A DNA stretch of 64,000 nt. It comes from Sipunculus nudus. Its lineage: Eukaryota; Annelida; Sipuncula; Golfingiida; Sipunculidae. Positions 49,581 to 62,600 of the stretch are shown here, one piece after another. Position 1 is the first letter of the stretch. The number at the start of each line of letters is the position of its first letter. Under the pieces are notes generated by a model. It did not search any database and was not told the origin of the DNA. It saw only the letters and a list, made by a program, of their open reading frames with translations. Position numbers and translations under genes: made by a program. The DNA is taken from the NCBI GenBank assembly GCA_026874595.1, contig CM049320.1, positions 47,130,714 through 47,194,713 of the forward strand, written 5' to 3'.

Positions 49581-50260
49581 TTTTAGTGAACCTGTAAGCT
49601 TATGCGATGGTGTGGCGTCGTCCAGCGTTCGCTGTCCGTTGGCCGTTGTCCGTCGTCTGTACGTTAACCCATACTATCTTGAAAATGGCAAGAGTTAGCA
49701 TCAAGAAATTTTCTGCAAAAAATTAGTCATCTAAAAAACTTTTGCTTATTTTTTGGCTAACTGCATTTTCCTAGATTTTATAGAGAAAAAGTTAAAAAAA
49801 CTTTTAAAATCTTCTTCTCCGAAACTGTTCAGCCAAATTGTCCAATATTTCACAGAAATGATCCCTGGAACAATCTCTCTCAAGTTTGTTCAAATGGTTT
49901 AAGTTCGGTGATTTTTGGCCGAGTTACAGCTAGTTGAACTTAGTCATCTGTCCAAAAAAGCATACTAAAATTACAATCTTAGAAACGGCTGGAGCTGTCA
50001 TCACCAAATTTTATGCCAATGTTGGTCACATAGGTCATATCTGAAATTGAGGTATTGGTGGCGCCACCTGCATTGGCCTTTTTTGAACAGGGGTCATCAG
50101 TGCCCATATCATACTGACAGCTACAAAAAACTTCTTCTCTGAAACCATTTAACCAAATTGTTTAATATCACACAAAAAATCATCCTAGGGTAATGCTTTC
50201 TGAAGTTTGTTCAAATGGTCTCAGTTCAGTGACTTTTGGCTGAGTTATAGGAAGTATTAG
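49581..50260 (+). mobile_element. GTCC-rich repeat inserted in family C sequence
   Basis: Starts with GATGGTGTGGCGTCGTCCAG CGTTCGCTGTCCGTTGGCCG, a TCCG-type leader, then body text shared with 22870-23410. Ends merge back into family C sequence near 50260. Confidence 0.55.
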
Positions 50261-52520
50261 GTCTCTGTTACCCATAACCTCTGAGCTATGGGGCTCCGAA
50301 GTACCCCCCAGAAAAATGGAAATTTGATACAAAAGCTCAAGTATCTGAACAACTATTGCATTGATCACCATGATTCTGTGCATGGATATTGATCATGGAA
50401 TGTTCCATCAGTTTCTGCAGTCTGGTGGCGCCACCTATATTTTTTCGATTTTTACGAATTTTTTTCTCTAATTTTGAGACCCTTAAATATGTGGACATCT
50501 GTTAACAGGGCACAAATCGTAAATACTGGACCTAGAATCTTCATTCTTCTTATTCTGAGAGACCTATGGAAAGTCTCCATGGAAACGAGAAATTAGGTCT
50601 CTATTACCCATATCCTTCGAGCTATGGGTCCCCAAAGTACCCCCAAGAATAGTGAAAAATTTCATAATTTCATACAAAAACTTCAATATCTCATTAACTA
50701 CATCACTGATGGTCATGATTTTTGGCATACTTATTAAACATGAGATGTTTCATCAGTTTCTGCAGACTGGTGGCGCCACCTGTATTTTTTCGATTTTTTA
50801 CGAATTTTTTTCTCTATTTTTGGGACCTTTAAAAATGTGGACACCTTTTAGCAGGGCACAAATATTAACCACTGGACCTGGAATCTTCATTCTTGATATT
50901 CTGAAAGACCTATGACAAGTCTCAATGGAAACCAGAAATTAGGTCTCTGTTACCCATATCCTTTAAGCTATGGGGCCCCAAAGTACCCCCCGGAATAGTG
51001 AAAAATTTCATACAAAAACTTCAATATCTCATTAACTACATCACTGATGGTCATGATTTTGGCATACATATTAATCATGAGATGTTCCATCAGTTTCTGC
51101 AGACTGGTGGCGCCACCTGTATTTTGATTTTTTACGATTTTTTTTCTCTATTTTTGAGACCTTAAAAGATACAGTCATCTGTTAACTGGGCACAAATCGT
51201 AACAACTGGACCTAGAATCTTCTATCTTGACATGCGTGGAGGCCCGTGAAAAGTCTCCTTGGAAACCAGGAATTAGGTCTCTGTTACCCAGATTCTTCAA
51301 GCTATGGGTTTCTGAATTACCCCCCAGAATAATGAAAATTTTATACAAAACTCAAATATCTGAACAACTAATGTATTGATCACCATGATTCTTTGCATGG
51401 ATATTGATCATGGGGTATTTCATCGGTTTCTGCAGACTGGTGGCGCCACCTGTATTTTTACAATTTTCTTTCTCTATTTTTGATACCTTAAAAGATGCTG
51501 TCATCTGATAACAGGGCACAAATCATAACGGCTGGACTCAGAATCTTCTTTCTTGACATGCAGAGAGGCCAATGAAAAGTCTTCTTGGAAACTGAAAATT
51601 AGGTCTCTTTTATCCAAAACCTCAGAGCCATGGGGCTCTGAAGTATCCCCCAGAATAATGCAAATTTTGATACAAAAGCTCAAGTATCTGAATAACCACT
51701 GCATTGATCACCAAGATTCTCTGCATGAATATTAATCATGGGATAATCCATCACTTCCTGCAGACTGATGGCGCCACCTGTATTTTTTTTCAAATTTTTT
51801 GCAAATTTTTTTCTTTTTTTTTCAAACCTCAATGAAACTGCCATCTGTTAACATGGCACAAATCATAACCATTGGACCTGGAATCTTCAAACTTAATATC
51901 CAGGGAGGTCCATGAAAAATCTCCTTGAAAACCTGAAATTAGGTCTCTGTTACCCATATCCTTGGAGCTATGGGGCTCCGAAGTACCCCCCTAGAATAAT
52001 GCAAAATTTGATACAAAAGCTCAAGTCTCTGAATAACTACTGCATTGATCACCATGATTCTTTGCATGAATATTGATCATGGGATGTCAGTTCCTGCATA
52101 TTTGTGGCGCCATATGTATTTTTTTTCAATTTTTACGAATTTTTTTCTTTATTTTTGAGACCTTCAAAGAAGTTGTCATTTGTTAACAGGGTACAAATCG
52201 TAACCGCAGGACCTAGATTCTTCTTACTTGACATCAAGGGAGGTTCATGAAAAGTCTCTGTGAAAACATGAAATTAGGTCTCTGTTACCCATATCCTTCG
52301 TAGTAAGTACCCCTAAGTATAATTAAAAATTTGATACAAATTTAAACTCCAGTATCTGAATAACCAATGCATTGATCTCCATGATTCTTTTCAGGCATAT
52401 TGATCATGGAGTGTTCCATCAGTTCCTGCAAACTGGTGGCGCCACCTGTATTTTTTTCAATTTTTAAAGCATTTTTTCTCTATTTATGAGACCTTCAAAT
52501 GAAGTTGTCATCTGTCCAAA
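50261..52520 (+). repeat. Seven-copy ~335-bp tandem core of family C
   Basis: CTG(G/A)TGGCGCCA recurs near 50422, 50768, 51104, 51437, 51764, 52102 and 52432 (spacings 327-346 bp). Each unit also has ATTAGGTCTCTGTTACCC, a C-run before AGAATA, and GGGCACAAAT(C/A). No unit is open for translation. Confidence 0.9.
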
Positions 52521-52650
52521 AGCCCACTGATACCCATTTCTAAGGACTTTTCACAAAATTCATGATTTGTTTGCACTCTGACAGTCATTTTGCTCATTGT
52601 TCAACATTCCTTGAATTCAGCTGAGCGTCATGGCCCATGGGCCACTTGTT
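52521..52650 (+). mobile_element. Family C 3' terminus
   Basis: Ends CCTTGAATTCAGCTGAGCGT then CATGGCCCATGGGCCACTTG and TT at 52650. The stem is GGCCC/GGGCC instead of GACCC/GGGTC. Confidence 0.75.
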
Positions 52651-53334
52651 TACAGTTATTTTTTAATATAAATAAAGGCCATAAAACCGGTACTTATGAT
52701 CATTATTTAAATGTGTGAATTTTGTATATTCAGGATTCTCAGCATCTTTGTTTGGTGAAAACTGAATAAATACCAGACATTGTGTGAATACTTTGTAAAT
52801 GTATTTACATACGAATATGATTATGTACTCCATTATAAAATTTCTTGCATAAAGAATGGGAATTCAGGTAAAAATGAAAGTATATGAATACTCGTGCAAA
52901 TACTTTCAAAATGTATTCATGAATGCATTCATGAATATATTCTGTAATATTATTTTAATAATCATATCAGTTATATTTCATTTTAAAAAATCATATGATT
53001 CTCTTATTATTCTTAATTAAAATTATATTTGGGACAATATTTGTAATTTTTTTAATAAATAGTTAAACTCTTATATTATATGTTCTGCTTATAAGTTATA
53101 TGGCCAAGTCAAAATCTGTGTGATAGTAGTACTCCATTTGTTAATAAAATAAATGAAATCAATCCTCTTCCCTGTCTCCAAAGGTACTATCAAAATTATA
53201 CATAAGCTAAACAACAACAACTCATAATACAGCTTATATTTATTACCACACAAAACCAGCATGTGCCTCATTTCTAAATAATATTTTCTTATCATATATA
53301 ACAGCTGAGCGTCGTGACCCATAGGTCCCTTGTT
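52651..53334 (+). mobile_element. Family A 3' segment, paralogue of 43885-44559
   Basis: Begins immediately after the family C terminus and ends CAGCTGAGCGTCGTGACCCA, TAGGTCCCTTGTT. Very similar in length and sequence to 43885-44559. Confidence 0.8.
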
Positions 53335-55439
53335 CTTCTCAATAACCACTGGGCCAAATTCTTAAATCTCACATATTAATTATCCTTAGATGTTGATAAT
53401 TCAAGTTTGTTCAAACGGTTTTGGTTCAGTGCTTTTTGGCTGAGTTACGGGAAGCTGAACTTAGCCAGTTTGCTGTATCGTCCTATATGAGTTATAAACC
53501 TGCGAAACATTTTGCATCTGATGCCACTGAAGCCAGTTTGTTAAATATTTTACAAGAATAATTCCTACAACAATTCTTATAATAATTGTCATTAATGGTT
53601 CCACATGAATGATTTTTGGCTGAATTATGGAGATTGAATTGAGTCATTTTACCATATTTGTTAGCTGTGTGATGCTGTTATATCTAGCCTGGCACCAATT
53701 TATCAGCATCTATTACATCATGCCACTAGACATTTAGATTTCAGGTTATCTTAGGTTAATATTGACAAGAAAGTTTTTTAAAAGCTTTTAAAAAATTTAG
53801 ATTTATGATTTAAGTTATTCATCATACCAGGCAATGTTACAATCATGGATATTCAGCTCTCTGTGGCTATATAAAGACAACTGTACGTGGCTTATAAATT
53901 ATTGGTATCCCTACTCAACTTAATTCAAGAATTTTCCATCAATGAGATATATCTGTATTTTAATTTTGCATTCAGTATGCATCCGTAATAATTTCACATA
54001 TATTCCTGATTTCTTTTTTATAAAAAGTCAGCTGAAAAGCATTTTGTATTGGGAAAATAAATTTCAAAGTTATTTCAAGTAGGGACCACATTTGTGTTCA
54101 GATGGCAGCACTTGGTTTACCATTGGCAGATTGCCAGTGCCTTGATGTTGGCCATTAGCCAAGATGATTTCAGCTCTATAAATAGTTTTGGCACAGTGCC
54201 AGGATTGGAAGAAGTGCAGCCAGGTATAGGTCAAGAGATCACTCAGTGCAGTAGCTGCATTCTATTTATAGCTTTGGCAGACTGCTCACTGCATCATATT
54301 TGGCACCAAAGTTCAGCCTGAATCTATTTATAGCTTTGGCAGACTGCCAACTGTGTCAGATTATGCAACAGGTAAGGAGTTCACTCTGTGCACCCATGTA
54401 CAGGTCAAAAGTTCACACAGTGAAGCCAGGTGCAGGTCAATAGTTCACTCAGTGCAGTGGCTCTAGCAAGCAATTCATTCGAGTTCACTCAGGGCAACTT
54501 CCTTTCTAACCTAAACCTTGTTAGCCTAGTGCACCTGACTCCCAAGAGGTGTGATGTATTGGCCTGACATTTTGACCTGTCCATGCATCTTTGATGGCTT
54601 TCTCATTCACATGACTGGTGTTGCCACCTACAATGACTTGTGCACAGTGTATGTGCCTGCTTTTTTCTCAGTAGGGGTTTGATATATCAGCCTGAAATTG
54701 GGCATATTTATACATATCGAATAGCTTTGTTGTATACAAGACTGGTGGTGCTAGCTACAATAATTTTCCACAGTGTATGTCCCTGCTTATTTCTCAGGAG
54801 GGGTTTGATATATCAGTCTGAAAATTGGCATACATATACATCTCAGATAGCCTCATAGTATGCAAGACAGGTGGCACCACCTACAATAATTTTTGCAGTG
54901 TATGCTCCTGCTTATTCCTCAGGAGTGATTTGACATATCAGCCTGAAATTATACATGTTGATATATCTGGAATAGTTTTGTTGTATGCAAGACTAGTGGC
55001 ACCACTTACAGTTGTTTCATACATCTATGCACATAGCCAAAGAGTCGTTTGAAGTGTATGCTTGAAATTTTGCATGTCCATACATCTTTGATTGCTTTCT
55101 CGTAAACAAGACTGGTGGTGCCACCTACAATCATTTTTGTGTTGCGTGCACTCATGCTAGTATTTCTGCAGTGAAGTTATTGTAATTTGTGCATGTACTT
55201 GGGTTCAATATATTCAGTGCATGCACTGTGTATATACATGTCACACATGTAGGTGAAAATTAACGGCCCATCATGGATGCACAGGTTTGCATTAGGCATG
55301 TAGGCCTTGTTGTAATTTCAATTGTGAAGGCCATTTTCAGGAAGTTTTGAGCCAAATATTTAAAAAAAAATGAAACCATAAACATGAGTTTGCAAACCAT
55401 TGGAGATACCATGTGTGATGAACTGTAGTATACATCAAC
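53335..55439 (+). mobile_element. Family C-like body repeats
   Basis: 53335-53760 resembles 49990-50240. 54500-55330 has four or more short imperfect repeats with TATGCAAGAC.GGTGGCACCAC, TTTCTCAGGAG and GATATATCAG.CTGAAA. Related to 31710-32330. No gene. Confidence 0.6.
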
Positions 55440-55452
55440 GTATATATATATA
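55440..55452. repeat. Short (TA)n tract at the edge of the Gypsy fragment
   Basis: TATATATATATAT directly at the truncated 3' end of the retroelement fragment. Confidence 0.8.
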
Positions 55453-56216
55453 TCAGATTACTAATGCTCGGGCTCGGCAAAATTTTGGTTGACAGTCCGG
55501 TCGTACGGCAAGTCTTGCTTTAATGTCTTTCATTGTTCCCAGCTCATCTTTGAATAGATCCTCATGTTTCTCCAGGATTTCTTTCAGTTTATTCTGCACT
55601 TGTTCCGGTTTGTTGATCGACTTGATTGATTACCAGTTGAGCTTGATCTTTTCAAGCCACGATTGACCAAAGAGTGAGGGTCCGTCTGTGTCTACGACGA
55701 ACAGCTGTAGATTTGCACTTTGTTCTTCATATTCTACAGTCACATTTATAACTCCAGATGGAGAGATTTCTTCTCCGATGTACGTTTTTAGAATTATATC
55801 TGTTTTATGGAGTCGTTTATCGTTGAACAATTGTTCATACTCTCGCTTGGAAATCGCCGATATGGCGGATCCAGTGTCCAACTCCATTTTCAGTTTTTGG
55901 TCATTGACCTTGGGATATACCCAAAATTGTTTACTGGTTTGACTTCTGACATTCAGAAGTTTTATGCAACACTCATCATCAGACTCATCGTTGCTGCTTT
56001 CGTTGCTTGAGCTCGTATCGGCCTCGACGTGGTACATTTTTCTGTGTGTATTTTTTCTGCTTTTCTGGTTATTCTGTTTACGTGTCTCAGATGACTGTTT
56101 TGCGCGGCATGCCCTGAAGATGTGGCCTTGTTTGCCACATTTACTACAGGTTGCCTCTTTAAACCAACACTCATTTTTAGTATGGCCCCTGCCGCTACAT
56201 CTAGAGCACTTTCATC
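55453..56216 (-). pseudogene. Gypsy-type retrotransposon fragment: zinc knuckles, protease, RT start
   Basis: On the - strand one frame gives, in order, two CX2CX4HX4C nucleocapsid zinc knuckles (first Cys codon 56206-56208, second knuckle CSKCGKQGHIFRAC), an acidic spacer, and an aspartic protease with the active-site motif ELDTGSAISAIS. The strand FVVDTDGPSLFGQSWL follows, then a TAA stop at 55630-55632 in NW*SIKSI. The start of the reverse transcriptase region comes next (LKEILEKHEDLFKDELGTM and QPKFCRARA), up to a stop at 55453. Most of gag, the catalytic RT, RNase H, integrase and LTRs are absent. The fragment ends beside a (TA)n tract and lies antisense in the ABCF3 intron. Confidence 0.9.
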
Positions 56217-56537
56217 ACACCATGTCATATGTCTTCATTTGTCATGATGTATTTTAACTCTGTACTTGAGGCCCCCATTAAGTTTTAGAGAATAACTGCC
56301 AAATTACAGTGGGCACCCCTTTGTGGAACAAACTTTAGTAAAACCACAAACATTTTATTGAAAAACTATGAATAGTTCTCAGCTTTTAATTCAGTTGACA
56401 TGATCTATATAGTATCCTTTTATATCATAAAAATCGAAGTGTTGTAGCTAAAAATTGATAATAAAATGTTGCTTAGTATGTAAAATTAATGTGAATTTGA
56501 ACAAGAAACGTGTAATATGATTGTGTGTATTTTGCAG

Positions 56538-56696
56538 TGGTACATTGCGTATTCCATCACATATCCGCATCCTTCACGTGGAGCAAGAAGTGGTGGGTGA
56601 TGATACAGTAGCAGTAGATAGTGTTCTGGAGAGTGACACAAGACGAGCCAAGCTCCTTCAGGAGGAGAAAGAACTAAGTGCCAAACTATCCTCAAG
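56538..56696 (+). CDS. ABCF3: ABCF3 exon (Q-loop region of first ABC domain)
   Basis: Acceptor TGTATTTTGCAG, donor CAAG/GTTTGT. Encodes GTLRIPSHIRILHVEQEVVG then DDTVAVDSVLESDTRRAKLL and QEEKELSAKLSS. HVEQEV is the Q-loop segment of ABCF3; the LLQEEKEL part begins the helical arm typical of ABC-F proteins. Phase 2 in and out. The last ~16 coding bases and the donor are the founding unit of array 3. The donor is weak for a canonical site (GTTTGT rather than GTAAGT). Confidence 0.95.
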
Positions 56697-59600
56697 GTTT
56701 GTAATCAGGACAAAAGAAAAGGTGCCACCCAAGCTAAGCTCTAGGTGTACAGTGAAGGCAAAATAAAAAGGTGCCAAACCAACCTCTAGGTTTGTAGTCA
56801 GGATACAGGAGAAGGTGCCAAACTCTCCTCAAGGTTTGTAGTCAGGAGAAAAGATGAGGAGAAAAAAACCTACCTCATGATTTGTGGTCTGGAGAAGAGA
56901 TAGGGGCAAAACCTACCTCAAGGTTTGTAGTAAAGAGAAAGGAAATGGGGCCAAACCTACATCAAGGTTTGTAGTCAGGAGAAAGGAATAGGGGCAAAAC
57001 CTACCTCAAGTTTGTAGTAAAGAGAAAGGAATAGGGGCCAAACCTACCTCAAGGTTTGTAGTCAGGAGAAAGGAATAGGGGCAAAACCTACCTCAAGTTG
57101 GTAGTAAAGAGAAAGGAATAGGGGCCAAACTCTCCTCAAGGTTTGTAGTAAAGAGAAAGGAATAGGGGCAAAACCTACATCAAGGTTTGTAGTCTGGAGA
57201 CAGGAATAGGGGCAAAACCTACCTCAAGGTTTGTAGTCAGGAGAAAGGAATAGGGGCAAAACCTACCTCAAGGTTTGTAGTAAAGAGAAAGGAATAGGGG
57301 CAAAACCTACATCAAGGTTTGTAGTCAGGAGAAAGGAATAGGGGCAAAACCTACCTCAAGGTTTGTAGTAAAGAGAAAGGAATAGGGGCAAAACCTACAT
57401 CAAGGTTTGTAGTAAAGAGAAAGGAATAGGGGCAAAACCTACATCAAGGTTTGTAGTAAAGAGAAAGGAATAGGGGCAAAACCTACATCAAGGTTTGTAG
57501 TAAAGAGAAAGGAATAGGGGCCAAACCTACCTCAAGGTTTGTATTAAAGAGAAAGGAATAGGGGCCAAACTTTCCTCAAGGTTTATAGTAAAGAGAAAGG
57601 AATAGGGGCAAAACCTACCTCAAGGTTTGTAGTAAAGAGAAAGGAATAGGGGCAAAACCTACATCAAGGTTTGTAGTCAGGAGAAAGGAATAGGGGCAAA
57701 ACCTACCTCAAGGTTTGTAGTAAAGAGAAAGGAATAGGGGCCAAACCTACATCAAGGTTTGTAGTAAAGAGAAAGGAATAGGGGCAAAACCTACATCAAG
57801 GTTTGTAGTCAGGAGAAAGGAATAGGGGCAAAACCTACCTCAAGGTTTGTAGTAAAGAGAAAGGAATAGGGGCAAAACCTACATCAAGGTTTGTAGTCAG
57901 GAGACAGGAATAGGGGCAAAACCTACATCAAGGTTTGTAGTATAGAGAAAGGAATAGGGGCAAAACCTACCTCAAGGTTTGTAGTAAAGAGAAAGGAATA
58001 GGGGCAAAACCTACATCAAGGTTTGTAGTCAGGAGAAAGGAATAGGGGCAAAACCTACCTCAAGGTTTGTAGTAAAGAGAAAGGAATAGGGGCAAAACCT
58101 ACATCAAGGTTTGTAGTCAGGAGAAAGGAATAGGGGCAAAACCTACCTCAAGGTTTGTAGGAAAGAGAAAGGAATAGGGGCAAAACCTACCTCAAGGTTT
58201 GTAGTCAGGAGAAAGGAATAGGGGCCAAACCTACCTCAAGGTTTGTAGTAAAGAGAAAGGAATAGGGGCAAAACCTACCTCAAGGTTTGTAGTAAAGAGA
58301 AAGGAATAGGGGCAAAACCTACATCAAGGTTTGTAGTCAGGAGACAGGAATAGGGGCAAAACCTACATCAAGGTTTGTAGTAAAGAGAAAGGAATAGGGG
58401 CCAAACCTACATCAAGGTTTGTAGTCAGGAGAAAGGAATAGGGGCCAAACCTACCTCAAGGTTTGTAGTAAAGAGAAAGGAATAGGGGCAAAACCTACAT
58501 CAAGGTTTGTAGTCAGGAGAAAGGAATAGGGGCCAAACCTACCTCAAGGTTTGTAGTAAAGAGAAAGGAATAGGGGCAAAACCTACCTCAAGGTTTGTAG
58601 TAAAGAGAAAGGAATAGGGGCAAAACCTACATCAAGGTTTGTAGTCAGGAGACAGGAATAGGGGCAAAACCTACATCAAGGTTTGTAGTAAAGAGAAAGG
58701 AATAGGGGCCAAACCTACATCAAGGTTTGTAGTCAGGAGAAAGGAATAGGGGCCAAACCTACCTCAAGGTTTGTAGTAAAGAGAAAGGAATAGGGGCAAA
58801 ACCTACCTCAAGGTTTGTAGTAAAGAGAAAGGAATAGGGGCAAAACCTACATCAAGGTTTGTAGTCAGGAGACAGGAATAGGGGCAAAACCTACATCAAG
58901 GTTTGTAGTAAAGAGAAAGGAATAGGGGCCAAACCTACATCAAGGTTTGTAGTCAGGAGAAAGGAATAGGGGCCAAACCTACCTCAAGGTTTGTAGTAAA
59001 GAGAAAGGAATAGGGGCAAAACCTACATCAAGGTTTGTAGTCAGGAGAAAGGAATAGGGGCCAAACCTACCTCAAGGTTTGTAGTAAAGAGAAAGGAATA
59101 GGGGCAAAACCTACCTCAAGGTTTGTAGTAAAGAGAAAGGAATAGGGGCAAAACCTACATCAAGGTTTGTAGTCAGGAGACAGGAATAGGGGCAAAACCT
59201 ACATCAAGGTTTGTAGTAAAGAGAAAGGAATAGGGGCCAAACCTACATCAAGGTTTGTAGTCAGGAGAAAGGAATAGGGGCCAAACCTACCTCAAGGTTT
59301 GTAGTAAAGAGAAAGGAATAGGGGCAAAACCTACCTCAAGGTTTGTAGTAAAGAGAAAGGAATAGGGGCAAAACCTACATCAAGGTTTGTAGTCAGGAGA
59401 CAGGAATAGGGGCAAAACCTACATCAAGGTTTGTAGTAAAGAGAAAGGAATAGGGGCCAAACCTACCTCAAGGTTTGTAGTAAAGAGAAAGGAATAGGGG
59501 CAAAACCTACCTCAAGGTTTGTAGTAAAGAGAAAGGAATAGGGGCAAAACCTACATCAAGGTTTGTAGTCAGGAGAAAGGAATAGGGGCAAAACCTACCT

Positions 59601-62600
59601 CAAGGTTTGTAGTAAAGAGAAAGGAATAGGGGCAAAACCTACATCAAGGTTTGTAGTCAGGAGAAAGATTTAGGGGCCAAACCTACCTCAAGGTTTGTAG
59701 TAAAGAGAAAGGAATAGGGGCAAAACCTACCTCAAGGTTTGTAGTAAAGAGAAAGGAATAGGGGCCAAACCTACATCAAGGTTTGTAGTCAGGAGAAAGG
59801 AATAGGGGCAAAACCTACCTCAAGGTTTGTAGTAAAGAGAAAGGAATAGGGGCAAAACCTACATCAAGGTTTGTAGTCAGGAGACAGGAATAGGGGCAAA
59901 ACCTACCTCAAGGTTTGTAGTCAGGAGACAGGAATAGGGGCAAAACCTACATCAAGGTTTGTAGTCAGGAGAAAGGAATAGGGGCAAAACCTACCTCAAG
60001 GTTTGTAGTAAAGAGAAAGGAATAGGGGCCAAACCTACATCAAGGTTTGTAGTCAGGAGAAAGGAATAGGGGCAAAACCTACCTCAAGGTTTGTAGTAAA
60101 GAGAAAGGAATAGGGGCAAAACCTACATCAAGGTTTGTAGTAAAGAGAAAGGAATAGGGGCAAAACCTACATCAAGGTTTGTAGTAAAGAGAAAGGAATA
60201 GGGGCAAAACCTACATCAAGGTTTATAGTAAAGAGAAAGGAATAGGGGCCAAACCTACCTCAAGGTTTGTAGTAAAGAGAAAGGAATAGGGGCAAAACCT
60301 ACATCAAGGTTTGTAGTAAAGAGAAAGGAATAGGGGCCAAACCTACCTCAAGGTTTGTAGTAAAGAGAAAGGAATAGGGGCCAAACCTACCTCAAGGTTT
60401 GTAGTAAAGAGAAAGGAATAGGGGCAAAACCTACCTCAAGGTTTGTAGTAAAGAGAAAGGAATAGGGGCAAAACCTACATCAAGGTTTGTAGTCAGGAGA
60501 AAGGAATAGGGGCCAAACCTACCTCAAGGTTTGTAGTAAAGAGAAAGGAATAGGGGCAAAACCTACCTCAAGGTTTGTAGTCAGGAGAAAGGAATAGGGG
60601 CAAAACCTACCTCAAGGTTTGTAGTCAGGAGAAAGGAATAGGGGCAAAACCTACCTCAAGGTTTGTAGTAAAGAGAAAGGAATAGGGGCCAAACCTACCT
60701 CAAGGTTTGTAGTAAAGAGAAAGGAATAGGGGCCAAACCTACCTCAAGGTTTGTAGTAAAGAGAAAGGAATAGGGGCCAAACCTACCTCAAGGTTTGTAG
60801 TAAAGAGAAAGGAATAGGGGCCAAACCTACCTCAAGGTTTGTAGTAAAGAGAAAGGAATAGGGGCAAAACCTACCTCAAGGTTTGTAGTAAAGAGAAAGG
60901 AATAGGGGCAAAACCTACCTCAAGGTTTGTAGTCAGGAGAAAGGAATAGGGGCCAAACCTACCTCAAGGTTTGTAGTAAAGAGAAAGGAATAGGGGCCAA
61001 ACCTACCTCAAGGTTTGTAGTAAAGAGAAAGGAATAGGGGCCAAACCTACCTCAAGGTTTGTAGTAAAGAGAAAGGAATAGGGGCCAAACTTTCCTCAAG
61101 GTTTATAGTAAAGAGAAAGGAATAGGGGCAAAACCTACCTCAAGGTTTGTAGTCAGGAGAAAGGAATAGGGGCAAAACCTACCTCAAGGTTTGTAGTAAA
61201 GAGAAAGGAATAGGGGCAAAACCTACATCAAGGTTTGTAGTCTGGAGACAGGAATAGGGGCCAAACCTACCTCAAAGTTTGTAGTCAGGAGAAAGGAAAG
61301 GTGACAGCCAAGCCTTTGTCAAAGTAAGTAAATAGGATAAAGGAGAGGTGCCAAACTATCCTCTAGGTTTGTATTCTGGAGAAAAGATGAGGGGGAAAAA
61401 AAACCTACCTCAAGATTTGTGGTCTGGAGAAAGGAATAGGGGCCAAACCTACATCAAGGTTTGTAGTCAGGAGACAGGAATAGGGGCAAAACCTACATCA
61501 AGGTTTGTAGTCAGGAGACAGGAATAGGGGCCAAACCTACCTCAAGGTTTGTAGTCAGGAGAAAGGAATAAGGGCCAAACTCTCCTCAAGGTTTGTAGTC
61601 AGGAGAAAAGATGAGGGGAAAAAAACCTACCTCAAGATTTGTGGTCTGGAGAAAGGAATAGGGGCCAAACCTACATCAAGGTTTGTAGTCAGGAGACAGG
61701 AATAGGGGCAAAACCTACATCAAGGTTTGTGGTCTGGAGAAAGGAATAGGGGCCAAACCTACATCAAGGTTTGTAGTCAGGAGACAGGAATAGGGGCAAA
61801 ACCTACATCAAGGTTTGTAGTCAGGAGACAGGAATAGGGGCCAAACCTACATCAAGGTTTGTAGTCAGGAGAAAGGAATAGGGGCCAAACCTACATCAAG
61901 GTTTGTAGTCAGGAGACAGGAATAGGGGCAAAACCTACATCAAGGTTTGTAGTCAGGAGAAAGGAATAGGGGCCAAACCTACCTCAAGGTTTGTAGTAAA
62001 GAGAAAGGAATAGGGGCAAAACCTACCTCAAGGTTTGTAGTAAAGAGAAAGGAATAGGGGCAAAACCTACATCAAGGTTTGTAGTCAGGAGACAGGAATA
62101 GGGGCAAAACCTACATCAAGGTTTGTAGTCAGGAGACAGGAATAGGGGCCAAACCTGCCTTAAGGTTCCTAGTCAGAAGAAGGGGAAAAGGTACCAAGCT
62201 ATCCTTTAAGATTTGTTGTCAGGAGAAGGGGAAAGGTGCCAGCCAAGCTTTTGTCAATGTTAGTAGATAGGAGAAAGGAAAAGGTGCCAAACTATCCTCA
62301 AGATTTGTAGTCAGGAGAAAGGAAAGGTGCCAGCCAAGCCTTTGTCAAGGTCAGTAGATAGGAGAAAGGAAAAGCTGCAAGCCAAACTTATCTCTAGGTT
62401 AACACTTAATTAGAAGGATAAAGATGGCAGACTTACCTCTAGGTTTGTAGTTAGGAGAAAGGAAATGGTGGCGGTCAAACTTACCTCTTAGATTTACAGT
62501 GAAGTGAAGGAAAGAGATACCTAACTGATCTCTAGGTTTGTAGTCAGGAGAAAGGAAAAAGGAACCAGCTAAACGAAATCTAAAAGAAAGAGAAGCGAAA

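Noticed and set aside
55688-56257. + strand ORFs opposite the Gypsy fragment
   Set aside because: Shadows of the - strand zinc-knuckle and protease frame.
56538-56766. Reading frame continuing past the exon end at 56696
   Set aside because: The donor CAAG/GTTTGT and the in-frame rejoining with 63316 show the exon stops at 56696; the extension is minisatellite sequence.
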